This document shows positions 11,417 to 23,414 of a stretch of DNA of 64,000 nt, in pieces. This DNA comes from Platanthera guangdongensis (Eukaryota; Streptophyta; Magnoliopsida; Asparagales; Orchidaceae). The stretch is taken from the NCBI GenBank assembly GCA_039583875.1, contig CM077162.1:170023220-170087219 (forward strand), in the 5' to 3' direction. The position numbers and the translations under genes are program-made. How positions within the stretch are numbered: position 1 is the first letter of the stretch; every line of letters starts with the position of its first letter. Under the pieces are notes generated by a model. That model had not been told where the DNA came from and ran no database searches. It was given only the letters and a program-made list of their open reading frames with translations.

Positions 11417-11430
11417 GCTCCCCTCGACTT
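11417..11430 (-). other. polypurine tract of G, inside the reading frame
   Basis: On the minus strand AAGTCGAGGGGAGC abuts the LTR start TGATGG. The same bases encode Lys-Ser-Arg-Gly-Ala of the C-terminal frame. The PPT primes plus-strand DNA synthesis. Confidence 0.8.
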
Positions 11431-14386
11431 AAAGACACTCAACTTCGATGAGTGTAGGTGGTTGTATTCGCTGAGCAGCCGTGGGGCGAGTCTCTGAAAC
11501 TCCTCCGAGAAAATCCATGTAGCATCGTGCAAGTGCCGACCGCTCCAACGGACAAGATGATGCAGGGTATCTCGTCCGCCCGCGGCGTAGAAGTCGTGAC
11601 TGATGATCTGAAGCACGTCGTCTGTAGAAGCAGATAGCACCAATGTATATCCGTATGGCACTGATGAATCCCCGTCTGGAAATGATGTATCTCCATCTAG
11701 CGATGTTTTCGGTGGAACCGTTGGTGGTGCAACTCGATATGCATGTTGCAACGCTGCTGGAGGCAATAAAGAGGTACTGGTGGAGGCAATAGGAGGAGAA
11801 GGCTTAGGTGGTGGGGCAAAGGCAGACGAAGGCTCAGGTAGACGTGTGGCGAGTGGGTCCACGTACACATACTCCTCGTAGTAAGGAGTTAAATCCTCTA
11901 CGTTGAATACTCGGCTAATGCCCATACCATGTGAGATGTCTATCTCATATGCGTTCGTACCAATTCGCCACACGACTGTATATAGGCCCATTCTGAGCGC
12001 GCTTAATTTTTTTACTGGTTCTTGTGGGACCCTCTCATATTGAATGCGAATTAATACCTATTCTCCTGCCTCAAAGATTTGTTCCTGCCTGTGCTGATCT
12101 GCTTGATCCTTATAATAAACATTACTAGCTGCAATCTTCTTACGGACCGACTCGTGTAGGGCATGCACATGTTGAATGAAAGACACGACTGACTCACTAG
12201 GTCTGGACCCCCGGGGAATATCCACCAAATCAACTGGTTTTCTAGGCTCATACCCTAATATGGTATGAAATGGACTAAAGCCCGTGGTCCTATTGACTAA
12301 GCTATTGTATGCAAATTCGGCTATGAGAAGGACAGACTCCCAGGTCGCAGGACAATCTCCAACTAGGCAATGAAGAAGAGTTCCGAGAGTACGGTTAACC
12401 ACTTCAGTTTGTCCGTCCGTCTGCGGGCGGTAGGCGGAGGAAAAGTTCAGGGTCGTATCCGTCTTTTTCCATAAAGCCTTCCGAAAATAGCTCATGAATC
12501 GCACGTCGCGATCAAAGACTATGGAGGTGGGGAGGCCATGGTACTTAAATACTTCTTTAAAGAATAACGCTGCTACGTGGGCGGCGTCAACAGTCTTTTG
12601 GCAAGGAATGAATTGCACCATCTTGGAGAAACGATCCACTACAAATATCGAATCGAGCTTCCTCAGAGTGCGAGTTAGCCCGAGAACAAAATCCATACTA
12701 ATATCAGACCAGAGTCTCTCAGGGAAGGGAAGTGAAGTGTATAGCCCTGTGGGCTGGCGAGACCCCTTTGCCGTCTGACAAACTCGACAATGCCTCACCA
12801 CTCTGGTGACATCTTTCTTTAGGCCGGGCCAGAAGAAACGGTCCTCAACCAACACAATCGTCTTATCTCTAGAAAACTGCCCCGCAGCTTCACCTGTGTG
12901 TAACTCTCAGATAAGAAAAGCTCAAAGTGATGACTGAGGAATGCAAAGGCGAGAGCCCAAAAATAAAAACCCATCAGATATCAAAAAACCCTCCCGAAGG
13001 TCGGGCGAGTCCTTCGAGAGCGCTGAACAAATATCCCAAAAATCAGGGCATTCTAGGTTAGCATGAACTAGCTGCTCAAATCCCACTACTCGGGTGCTCA
13101 TGGTGTGGAGGATGCTAACTCTGCGACTCAATGCTTCTGCAGGTTTGCTCTCAACACCTGCACGATGCTTAAGAACATAGTGAAACTTCTGCATATACTC
13201 CACCCATTTGGCGTGATAGTGACCTTATTTCTTTTGAGAATCGAAATATCTCAGCACTTGATGGTCAGAATATAAAATGAACTATTTGTGTAAAAGATAA
13301 TGTCGCCAATATCGCAGTGCCCGCACAATGAATAGAACTCTAGATCATAATTTGAATATTTCTATCGGGCTTCGTTTAACTTCTCGCTAAAGTAGGCTAC
13401 AAGGTGACCTTCCTGACTGTGGACTGTGCCGATGCCAACTCTCGACGCATCACAAGTAATCTCAAAGGGTTTGGAGAAATCTGGTAAGCATAAAATGAGA
13501 GCGGTAGACAGTTTCTCCTTGATCTCCTCAAAATCTCGAGTGTCAGCCTTTGTCAAAACAAAATCATCCTTACAAAGACAGCTCGTAATGGGGGTCATGA
13601 CCGAACTAAAGGCTCGAACAAACCTCCTATAAAAGGTGGCAAATCCATGAAAGCTACGGGCCTCATTAATGTTCGTAGGGGTAGACCACTCTCGAATCGC
13701 CCTGATCTTGTCAGGATCGACAGAAATACCAGTTGATAATACAACATAACCCAAGAAGTGAACGAATGTGGATAGGAACGAACACTTCTTCAAATTGATG
13801 TATAGATGCTCCTTTTGGAGAAGCTGAACACTAGGCGAATGTGGCGTAAATGCTCGGTGCGACCCTGGCTGTATATCAAAATATCATTAAAATATACCAT
13901 CAAAAAACTTGCCCATATAGGGTCGCAGGACTTGAGTCATCACCCTCATAAACGTACTGGGTGCGTTCGATAATCCGAACGACATTACCAACCACTCGTA
14001 CAAGCCGTCTTTCGTCTTAAAGGCCGTCTTCCACTCATCTCCCTCTCTGACTCTAATTTGGTGGTGCCCACTACGAAGATCAATCTTCGAAAAGATCTGG
14101 GAACCAGCCGTCGCATCCAGGAGATGGCTAAGGCGGGGAATCAGAAAATGATACTTCATCGTGATCTTATTTACGACAAGACTATCAATGCACATGCGCC
14201 AGCTCCCGTCCTTCTTCGGTGTAAGAAGGGCCGGTATGACACATGCACTCAAACTCTCTCGTCTCAACTTCTTCTCCAGAAGATCATCGACTTGCCGCTT
14301 TAGCTCAGCATGCTCAGTCGAATTCAAACGATAGTGCGGCAGATTGGGCAAAGATGCTCCTGAGATTAGATCAATCACATGTTAGA

Positions 14387-14391
14387 TGTCC
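14387..14391. repeat. target-site duplication of H, left copy (TGTCC)
   Basis: TGTCC is followed by the H terminus TGTAACACC; the second copy is 23410-23414. The site falls in the G codons for PPLRD just upstream of RT. Confidence 0.92.
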
Positions 14392-16445
14392 TGTAACACC
14401 CCCTATCCGTCGCATAACATATAGCAGTAGGTCCGGCCAGGGCCCGACGCCATATACCACAGACAGACCGGGAGTTTACTCAATGGAAACCATCCAACGA
14501 AGAATCAATGTCCTACACAGAGTACATTATAGCGAAAGTAATTTAAAGGTTGCAAAACAAAGAACCCAGCATAAGCATGAATGCCCACTACAAAACCAAA
14601 TAGGAACGATCGTACAATACACAAGTACAATGACCTTAAGGCATTACAATTGTTTAATCAAATTACAGTGTTTTCCAAACCTCGGCACGCATGCCGGTCA
14701 CACATGAATAAAACAAGTAAACACTCATATTAGGCCTTCGAGGGCCGGCTCAGCAACAATCGCTTTTTGCCCGCTATTTACCACTTGGCTCCGCAGCACC
14801 TGCAAGCACAATCCACCACGACGGTGGCAAACAAAAGCAACGGTCAGCTATGCTGACCAAATTATAACGACCCCGCCCCCATACTTGGGGCGGCGATGCT
14901 CCTTCCCTGCATTTTGTTAGCATAACCAAGCAGTATAGTAAATAAACACTTCATCACAGGCGTGAGCACACACGGCCACACACCCCGTCCTCTCAGGGCA
15001 CATTCTCGGTGAACACGGTCAAAGTCCGCTGACTCACCACCGTCCCTTGGACGGTAATATATCGTGAGCATTTTTTCTTCCTGGCCACTGCCTAAGACCC
15101 TCCATCTATGCCAACGGCAAGTGCCATGCACCGTTAGGTCTCTTTACCGAACGACATAAAGCGGGTACGGTTCCGCCTAACCCGTTGCTCACACCGCCCT
15201 GTCACCGTAAGACATGGGCGTGGGTCAAACTTCCCCGAGTCCCAATCCGATCACACACTTCACATAACCCGGTTATGTGCAAGTTGGCTCCCACACCACC
15301 ATGTTGGCAGAATCACGCATCTGCCCAGTTTTCCGGGTGCACCTTTGAGTTAATCCCCAAGGCTCCCTGTTGCAATCTACCACGTAAAAAACCCGAAAAA
15401 CAATCAATTGCGCGGAGTCTTCTCCGACCATTCATACAATGCAACATCACCGATCCAGACTAACTTGTCCGGGTAGGCTTCACACATCATGCCTCTGTCT
15501 GTTTCTTGATTACGGACTCTACATGCTAAACAACAGGGACTATTCACGTCTACCCGAAGGAACGCCTCAAACTCACCGCAAACTCGCGAGAGCGGGCTTC
15601 CTATGCAAAAAAAGAGGACTTCACATGTTCTAGGATGAGAATCTTTACTATAGCATTTTTCCTTGGCGCCATGGAAATCTATGCGGATGAAAAACACCGC
15701 AATGTCCTCGCCTTCGTAGATCCGAAGTCGGCTCGCGATTTGGAGCTCCGAAGCTCCGCCGGTGGCCGGATCTTCCTTCTTCTTCCTTGCTCTCCCCTCT
15801 CTCTAGAACTTTAAAAAGAGAGTATTTGGATGAAATGAAGGATTCAAAACCCTATACTCGGGTATAACCTAGCAAGAACAGGCCCAAACCATTAGATCCC
15901 AAAATAAGGAAACGGACGACCACGATTCAGGCTTGAAATCCAAAATCTGGGCCGAGCACGGCTTGTGACACGCCCGTGTCCAGGGCCGTGTTCCCCATTC
16001 GCCGTCGAAACCGACGCGTCCCGAAAAGAACACGGGTACCCAACACGCCCGTGCATACAGTACACGGCTGTGTCGTATGCCGTGTTACTCCATCGACACA
16101 GGGCCGAAAACGCCTGAAAGGGACACGGGTCCTCGACACGCCCGTGTCGCATTTTGACACGCCCGTGTCTACCCGACACGGCCCGTGTGCTGACCCCGTG
16201 TATCACCCCGTCACGGCCCGACTTCATCCCGTGAAGGACACGACCTGGGACACGCCCGTGTCTCAGGCCGTGTTGGCTGCTCGACGATCGTCGACTCCAA
16301 ATTCGTCGACCTCTCGGCCAGATCGTCGACCCGAGCACGACACGCCCCTGGGACACGCCCGTGTCCCAGGCCGTGTGACCCCTGCCAAATTCCAAACTTG
16401 GCTCGAAACGCCTCCCGTCGCTCTTTTGAGTTTCGGGGCGTTACA
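14392..16445 (-). repeat. 3' LTR of gypsy H (2054 bp)
   Basis: It starts TGTAACACCCC on the plus strand and ends GGGGCGTTACA next to the PPT. It aligns along its length with 21331-23409. It includes the GACACG/CGTGTC palindrome cluster at 15957-16385. Open frames inside it (for example 15185-15463 and 15976-16461) recur in the other LTR and have no domain. Confidence 0.94.
15957..16385. repeat. GACACG-CC-CGTGTC palindrome cluster in H 3' LTR
   Basis: At least five copies of GACACGCCCGTGTC (6-bp inverted arms around two bases) plus variants such as GGCCGTGT and ACACGGG. The same cluster is at 22905-23345. Similar ACACGG/CCGTGT repeats are common in plant gypsy LTRs. Confidence 0.85.
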
Positions 16446-16460
16446 ACTCTCTCCCTCTTA
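16446..16460 (-). other. polypurine tract of H
   Basis: On the minus strand TTAAGAGGGAGAGAGT runs directly into the LTR start TGTAACGCCC. It is the plus-strand primer. Confidence 0.85.
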
Positions 16461-16507
16461 AAAGAATTTTGTCCTGAAATTACATAAAGGAAAGATAAAA
16501 ACAAAAC

Positions 16508-19500
16508 TTAAACGGTACCTGATTGGAATAACTCCGGGTAGTCCTCAAGCTTGGTCTGCTCTCGCTCCCACGAGAGCTCCTCCCGATCGAAGTTGTCCCA
16601 ACGGACCTTGACCATCCTGATCTCTTTGTTGCGTAACCGCTTGACTTTCGAGTCCTCAATGCGTATAGGCTTGACCTTCGTTGTCAACCCATTATCGACC
16701 GACACTTGATCGACCGCAATCACTTGCGAAGGCTCTTGCACCGCCTTCCGCAGCACCGATATGTGGAATACGTCGTGTAGACCACTTAGCTCGACTGATA
16801 GCCTCAGTCGATAAGCTGCTTCATCAATCTGCTCCAGAACTTCAAACGGTCCAAGGTACCTCGGGCTTAGCTTCTTCAAACGCCGCACCCGTGAGACACC
16901 CTTGAACGGCTTGATATTCAAGTACACCCAGTTGCCGACAGCGAACTCCACGTTCCTATTCTTGGCGTTATAGTATTTAGCCTGCCGGTCCTGAGCGATT
17001 AGTAATCTCTCTCGAATCGTTCAAACCAACGACGTTGCATCTTCCAACTCTTGTCGCTTGTACAACTTTGACTCACCCGTTTCCAACCAAGACAACGGCG
17101 TGTGACATCTCCTACCATATAGGGCCTCGAAGGGCGTCATTTGAATGTTTGCCTGGTAGCTATTGTTGTCCGCAAATTCCACCAAGTATAGATGGTCTTC
17201 CCACTGCTTCCCAAAGTCCAGGACGCACATGCGAAGCATGTTTTCCATTGTCCTATTGACTCTCTCGGTCTGACCATCCATCCGAGGATGAAAGACTGTG
17301 CTGAAACTCAGCTTTGTTCCCAACATCTGCTGCACCAGCCTCCAATCATTGGACGTAAACTGCCCATCTCGGTCACTCACGATGCTGCGGGGCACAACGT
17401 GAAGCCGTACTATGTTATCCACATATAACTTTGCTAATTTCTCCACAAAACCGTCCTTCCTATGCGGAATGAAGTGAGACACCTTCGTCAAACGATCTAC
17501 GACCACCCAGATGACATCGTTACCCTTCTGCGACCTTGGCAAATCATGCACAAAGTCCATAGTAATGTCGTCGAACTTCTACTCCGGAATAGGCAAGGAC
17601 TTCAAGAATCCTCCAAGCGTTTGACACTCCGCCTTCACCAAGGCGCCTGTTTGACACTTCGCCACGTACAACGCCACACCATTCTTAAGTCCTGGACACC
17701 AGAACAATTTCTTCACATCGCGGTACATCTTCGTGCTCCCCGGGTGAATCGAGTACTTGGTGTGATGCGCCTCGTACAACAATTCCACCCGCAATTTGCC
17801 CACATCCGGGACGCACAGACAACCGTCCTTCCATAACAATTCATCCTCAACAACGAATTGGGAATTTGACTCATCCAAAGCTTCAACCATGATTTGCTTC
17901 ATGCGGACATCCATATCCAAAGCCTGCCAAATCCGATCAAACAGGTCACACTGAACTTCCGTCCAGTTCAATAGTGCTTCAGCACTTGATTGCTTGTCTA
18001 CGCAAGAAATCTCGAACGCCTCCAACTCCCGAACCAACTGCTCATCATGGACCGACAACTAATTGTCTTGAGCTGGGACCCTGCGGCTCAACGCGTCCGC
18101 AACCGCATTGCCTTTACCAGACACGTAGTGGATCTTGAACGTGTAGTCCCCCAGGAACTTCATCCATCTACGCTGTCGCATGTTCAAATCCTTCTGATCC
18201 AACAAGTATTTCAGGCTCTTATGGTCGGTATAGATATCGACATTCACCCCATAAAAGTAGTGTCTCCACATTTTCAAGGCAAAAATCACAGCTGCTAACT
18301 CCAAGTCATGGACCGGATAATTCCTCTCATGCACTTTCAGCTGTCGCGAGCCATACGCTATCACACTTCCATGCTGCAGTAGGACACAACCCAGTCCACT
18401 GCCCGAAGCATCGCTGTAAATCTCAAAACCTTCGGTCCCACTCGGCGAACTCAGCACAGGCGCCGTGGTCAACCGACCCTTCAACTCTTCGAACGCTCGT
18501 GCGCACTCCGGCGTCCAAACAAACTTCTGCTCTTTCCTCGTCAGAGTCGTGAGGGGTAACGCTATCCGCGAGAAGTTCTCCACGAAACGCCTATAATAGC
18601 CGCCAAGCCCCAAAAAGCTCCGGACTTCCGCTACCGTAGACAGCACAGACCACTCTCGTATCGCAACAATCTTTACCGGATCCACCGCAATTCACTCTCC
18701 ACTGACTATGTGACCAAGGAACGCTACTGAGTACAACCAAAACTCGCATTTGGAGAACTTGCCGTACAATTGATTCCTCCTCAGCGTCTCCAGCATCAAA
18801 TGTAGATGCTTAAAGTGATCCTCCTCAGTTTGTGAGTATACCAATATGTCGTCGATGAAGACGATCACAAAGTGGTCTAGGTACTCCCTGAAAGTCTTGT
18901 TCATCAAATCCATGAACACCGATGACACATTCGTCAGCCCAAACGGCATGACCGTAAACTCGTAATGCTCGTATCTCGTACTAAAAGCTGTCTTAGGGAT
19001 ATCACTCTCCCTTATCCTCAGTTGATAATAACCGGACTTGAGATCTAATTTTGAGTACACCGTCGACCCGACTAACTGATCAAATAAATCATCAATCCTT
19101 GGGATCAGGTACTTGTTCTTCTCCGTTAGCTTGTTCAGCTCTCGATAATCAAAAGAAAGTCTCAAGCTTTCGTCCTTTTTCTTAACAAAAAAGACCGGTG
19201 CGCTCCAAGGCGACGAACTTGGACGCACATACCCCTGCTCCAACAACTCTTGAAGTTGAACCTTCAGCTCAGCGATTTCCTTAGGCGCTTGCCGATATGG
19301 AGAACGTGACATAAGTTTCGCACCTGCCACTACCTCGATAGTGAAATCTATCTCCCGTTGAGGTGAGGCTCCAGGAAGATCACCAGGGAACACATCAGGG
19401 TACTCGGATACCACTGAAATACTGTCCAACACAGGCTTAGGCTTTGCAACCTTCACTAGCATGAAGAACAGCTTTGCTCCAGCACGAACCGCCTTCACCA

Positions 19501-19885
19501 CCTGAAGAGCAGACATCAAAGTCTTGCTCGACCCTTTCAAGCCCGTAAAAGTCATCTCACGACCTGTTCCCAATTTAACCTCCTTGCGACTGCAATCAAT
19601 ATAAGCTTGCTGCTCCGAGTGCCAGTTCATGTCAAATATCACGTCAAACTCCACCAGCGGTAGTAACGACGCTTGCAAATCGAATTCTGGACTCCCAATA
19701 CGAATCTTAACGCCACATTCTATCCGCACGCATCAAACACCCATTCGGCAACAACACATCCAGTTTGTCCTTTGCCATCGAAGTGGGTACTCCGATTCGC
19801 GATATGAATCCTTGGGACAAAAAGGAGTGTGAAGCTCCCATATCAAAGAGTGCTCTCGCTGGATTCTCATAAATCAAAACAAAGC
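16508..19885 (-). pseudogene. gypsy H protease-RT-RNase H-integrase polyprotein
   Basis: Order on the minus strand: protease about 19885-19560 with FDMGASHSFLS; RT 19300-18690 with [19 protein letters not shown] and an intact FIDDIL box near 18850; RNase H 18685-18060 with [11 protein letters not shown] and [13 protein letters not shown]; integrase 18058-16950 with KLFWCPGLKN, MDFVHDLP and DGQTERVNRT; chromodomain-like tail ending 16508. From 19729 onward everything stays in one frame. It is broken by stops at about 18690, 18058, 17578 and 17020; the 18690 and 17578 stops look like former TGG Trp codons. One frameshift sits in protease near 19730. It is the best-kept pol in the window after A. 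Confidence 0.93.
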
Positions 19886-19960
19886 CTATACAAACAGTGG
19901 TAATATAACACGCACATAACAAGTATTTAAAAATTAACTTGCTATAAATTTAAACCGTAC
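19886..19960 (-). other. intron-like interval of H before protease (75 bp)
   Basis: On the minus strand GTGGTGACAG is followed by GTACGG, and 75 bp later TTGTATAG is followed by GCTTTG. Removing it joins KVVTG to FVLIYENPARALF in one frame (phase 1). The site equals interval 3 of A, J and B. Confidence 0.78.
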
Positions 19961-21107
19961 CTGTCACCACTTTCGCTTGCTTAATGGCCTCCTGCTGGCC
20001 AAGATTATAAACTCTAGGTTGAGCCGGAGCATAATGGGATGTGGTTGACTCCACCGCCTTGCCCTTCTCTTCATAGGTTGCTCTCGGCTTCCTCTCGGAC
20101 TTGGGACGTCCTCTCCAGCAGTCTCGGGCAAAGTGCCCCGGCTTTCCACAAGTAAAGCACGCGCCCGTGGTTCAACCCGTAGTCGCCCCAGATGCACCGA
20201 AAGAAGGGGCTGGACCCGAAGTCCTAGCCTTCTTAGACCACCTACGGTACGCAGGCTTTGAGTTAGCCGGCACCTTGAACACAGTTTTCTTATCACCAGA
20301 GTTTTTATTTGCTTATACATTCTTCAAGTCCTTCTCCAAAGACCGGGCCTTATTGACCCGGGTCAAGAAGCCCTGCGTCATAGACCCCGAGAGCAGTAGC
20401 CTTAAGTCATCTCTCAGACCTTCGTAGAAACGGTTTGTCTTACGCTCCTCATCCGCGAACGTAGAGCTAGCATACCGACCCAACCGAGTAAACTCGTGGA
20501 GATACTCATCCACGCTACTCTCTCATTGCGACAATTTCGGGAACTCATTCTCCAATGCAATCTTCTGAGCCGAATGGAGGTACCTAGACAAGAACAATCT
20601 CGAAAACTCTTCCATCGAGACGTCCGTGAGTTGTCTTCCTCTCAAGTGATGCAGCTTTAGACCTTCCCACCACAGCCTCGCATCCCCGTCCAACAGGAAT
20701 GTGGCTACAGTGATCATCTGCCACTCCTCTGTTTCCGTCACTGTCAAGAATCTCTTCACTCGGGAGAGCCAATCTTCAGCTTGGGATGGGGTTCCCAACC
20801 CCGAGAACATCGGAGGATTAAAGCTCATAACATGTTTGAGCTGCCTTTCAATTGCTCTCCTAGGCACCAAAGGTTCCACCACTACTTGATCCACTCTTTT
20901 AGGCTCATCCGTTTGAAGCGATACCTTCTCCATCGTAGGAGCGGGCTGCTGCATTTGCCTTGCAGGCTGCTCGTTGATCATGACAAACACTGCTTCGGCC
21001 ACCAATCGTATGGTTTCAGCTGAGGGAGGTGTTGCAGACACATCATTCGGTGCGCTGCTAGCCTCAGAAACTGGGCGTTCTGACGGTCCTGCACCACTTC
21101 TGGTCAC
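19961..21107 (-). pseudogene. gypsy H gag
   Basis: From about 21107 the frame reads an Ala/Pro-rich N-terminus, then the retrotransposon gag domain (AEDWLSRVKRFL, WEGLKLHHL, FLSRYLHSAQK). It continues across a TGA near 20520 (SQ-stop-E) and a TAA near 20312, to a zinc knuckle CFTCGKPGHFARDC at about 20159-20118, and ends at the splice-like donor 19960. The first codon at 21107 is GTG with no ATG close by; the real start may lie upstream, perhaps behind another intron whose acceptor would be ACTATAG at 21108. Gag forms particles and packages RNA. Confidence 0.85.
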
Positions 21108-21330
21108 CTATAGTTGTACAAAACACCGTTAAGCGACCAAACAAAATTGCAAAAAAGCAATTATAGGAACACGCAAGTTCCTCAAACACGTGTATTTTCA
21201 TTTCTAAGTGGACATTCATAGGTTCTTTTATGTTATAACGATGACGCACACACATGTGCTCACCACCCCTTAAAAGAATTCGTCTACGAATTCATTTAAG
21301 TTGACCGAAACCAGTAGTCTGATACCAAAT
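21108..21330 (-). promoter_or_regulatory. H leader with primer binding site (21317-21327)
   Basis: Just inside the 5' LTR the minus strand reads TGGTATCAGAC, the initiator-Met tRNA PBS type. The remaining leader has no domain-bearing frame. Confidence 0.8.
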
Positions 21331-23409
21331 TATAACACCCCCTATCCGTCGCATAGCATATAGCAGTAGGTCCGGACGGGGCCCGACGCCATATACCACA
21401 GACAGACAGGGAGGTTAATCAATGGAAATAATCCAACGAAGAATCAACGTCCTATACAGAGTACATTCTAGCGGAAGCAATTTAAAGGTTGCAAAACAAA
21501 GAACCCAGCATAAACATGAATTTCCACTACAAAACCAAATAGGAACGATCGTACAATACACAAGTACAATGGCCTTAAGGCCTTACAATTGTTTACTCAA
21601 ATTACAGTGTTTTCCAAACCTCGGCACGCAGGCCGGTCACACTTGAATAAAATAAGTAAACACTCATATTAGGCCTTCGAGGGCCGCTCAGCAACAAGGG
21701 TTTTTTGCCCGCTATTTACCACTTGGCTCCACAGCACCTGCAAGCACAATCCACCGCGACGGTGACAAACAAAAGCAACGATCAGCTATGCTGACCAAAT
21801 TATAACGACCCCGCCCCCATATTCGGGGAGACGATGTTCCTTCCCTGCACTTTGTTAGCATAACCAAGCAGTATAGTGAATAAACACTTCATCACAGGCG
21901 TGAGCACACACGACCTCACACCCCGTGCTTACATGGCACATTCTCGGTGAACACGGTCAAAGTCCGCTGACTCACCAACATCCCTTGGACGGCAATATGT
22001 CGTGAACATTTGGTCTTTCTGGCCACTGCCTAAGACCCTCCATCTATGCCAACGGCAAGTGTCATGTACCGATAAGCCTCTTTACCGAACGACATAGAGC
22101 GGGTACAATTCCGCCTAACCCGTTGTTCACACCGCCCTGTCACCTTAAGACATGGGCGCCGGTCAAATTTCCTCGAGTCCCAATCCGATCACACACTTCA
22201 CATAGCCCGGTTATGTGTAAGTTGGCTCCCAGGACACCATGTTGGCAGAATCACACATCTGCCCAGTTTTCCGGATGCACCTTTGAGTTAATCCCCAAGG
22301 CTCCCTGTTGCAATCTATCGCGTATAAAACCCGAAAAACAATCAATTGCGCGCAGTCTTCTCCGGTCATTCATGCAATGCAACATCACCGATCCAGACCA
22401 ACTTGTCCGGGTAGGCTTCACACATCATGCCTATGTCCGTTTCTCGATTACGGACTCTACATGCTAAATAACGGGGACTATTCATGTCTACCCAAAGGAA
22501 CGTCTCAAACTCACCGCAAACTCGCGAGAGCGGACTTCCTATGCAAATAAAAGAGGACTTCACATGTCCTAGGATGAGAATCGTTACCCTAGCATTTTTC
22601 CTTGGCGCCATGGAAATCTAAGCGAATGAAAAACCCCACAATGTCCTCGCCTTCGTAGATCCGAAGTCGGCTTGCGATTCGGAGCTCCGAAGCTCCGCCG
22701 GTGGCCGGATCTTCCTTCCTTTTTCTTCCTTGCTCTCCCCTCTCTCTAGAACTTTAGAAAGAGAGTATTTGGATGAAATGAATGATTCAAAACCCTATAC
22801 CCGGGTATAACCTAGCAGGAACCGCCCCAAGCCGTTAGATCCCAAAATAAGGAAACGGACGACCACGATTCGGGCTTGAAATCCAAAATCTGGGCCGAAC
22901 ACGGCTTGTGACATGCCCGTGTCCCGGACCGTGTTCCCCATTCGTCGTCGAAACCGACACGTCCCGAAAAGAACACGGGCACCCGACACGCCCGTGTCAA
23001 ACTTGACACGCCCGTGTCATACAGTACACGTCCGTGTCGTGTACCGTGTTACTCCATCGACACAGGACCGAAAACGCCCGAAAGGGACACGGGTACTCGA
23101 CACGCCCGTGTCGCATTTTGACACGCCCGTGTCTACCCGACAGGGCCCATGTGCTGACCCCGTGTATCACCCCGTCACGGCCCGACTTCATCCCGTGAAG
23201 GACACGGCCTGGGACACGCCCGTGTCTCAGGCCGTGTTCGCTGCTCGACGATCGTCGACTCCAAATTCGTCGACCTCTCGGCCAGATCGTCGACCCGAGC
23301 ACGACACGCCCCTGGGACACGCCCGTGTCCCAGGCCGTGTGACCCCTGCCAAATTCCAAACTTGGCTCGAAACGCCTCCCGTCGCTCTTTTGAGTTTCGG
23401 GGCGTTACA
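21331..23409 (-). repeat. 5' LTR of gypsy H (2079 bp)
   Basis: Full-length partner of 14392-16445. Its inner end reads TATAACACCC on the plus strand (TG changed to TA). The outer end GGGGCGTTACA is followed by the TGTCC duplication. Confidence 0.94.
22905..23345. repeat. GACACG/CGTGTC palindrome cluster in H 5' LTR
   Basis: Second copy of the cluster described at 15957-16385, with about six copies of the 14-bp inverted motif, some with single changes (GACATGCCC). One extra copy near 22986-23017 is absent from the other LTR and accounts for much of the 25-bp LTR length difference. Confidence 0.82.
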
Positions 23410-23414
23410 TGTCC
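23410..23414. repeat. target-site duplication of H, right copy (TGTCC)
   Basis: Identical to 14387-14391 and adjacent to the LTR end TTACA. Confidence 0.92.

Larger units (their letters stand above)
11368..14391 (-). pseudogene. gypsy G RT-RNase H-integrase-chromodomain
   Basis: In coding order: RT about 14378-13800 ([23 protein letters not shown]); RNase H about 13793-13200 (GFATFYRRFVR, ITCDASRVGIG); integrase 12855-12058 (HCRVCQTAKG, DFVLGLTRT, YRPQTDGQTEVVNRTL); C-terminal part 11991-11368 with a chromodomain (LHHLVRWSGR, ATWIFSEEF, about 11600-11440). The RT box reads YFND near 13885 instead of YFDD. Several frameshifts and stops separate the blocks. The last 15 codons and the stop lie inside the 3' LTR, as is known for CRM-type centromeric chromoviruses. 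RT begins at the H insertion point (14387-14391); gag-protease continues at 23410. Confidence 0.9.
14392..23409 (-). mobile_element. Ty3/gypsy Tekay-like element H (9018 bp)
   Basis: Complete element with LTRs of 2054 bp (14392-16445) and 2079 bp (21331-23409), PBS, gag, protease, RT, RNase H, integrase with chromodomain-like tail, PPT, and a perfect TGTCC duplication. Large LTRs and the KVKRLRNKEIRMVKVRW tail fit the Tekay/Del chromovirus lineage. A by-eye count over the first ~260 bp of the LTRs gives about 19 differences (~7%). Coding frames are long but carry several stops and at least one frameshift, so it is not autonomous now. Confidence 0.95.

Noticed and set aside
15892..16461. Frames of 161-180 codons in both orientations (also 22913-23455)
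   Set aside because: They are produced by the GACACG/CGTGTC palindromes in the H LTRs; reading both strands gives similar THRRV-type text.
17035..17836. Plus-strand frames opposite H integrase
   Set aside because: They are antisense shadows of the minus-strand integrase, which has conserved motifs.
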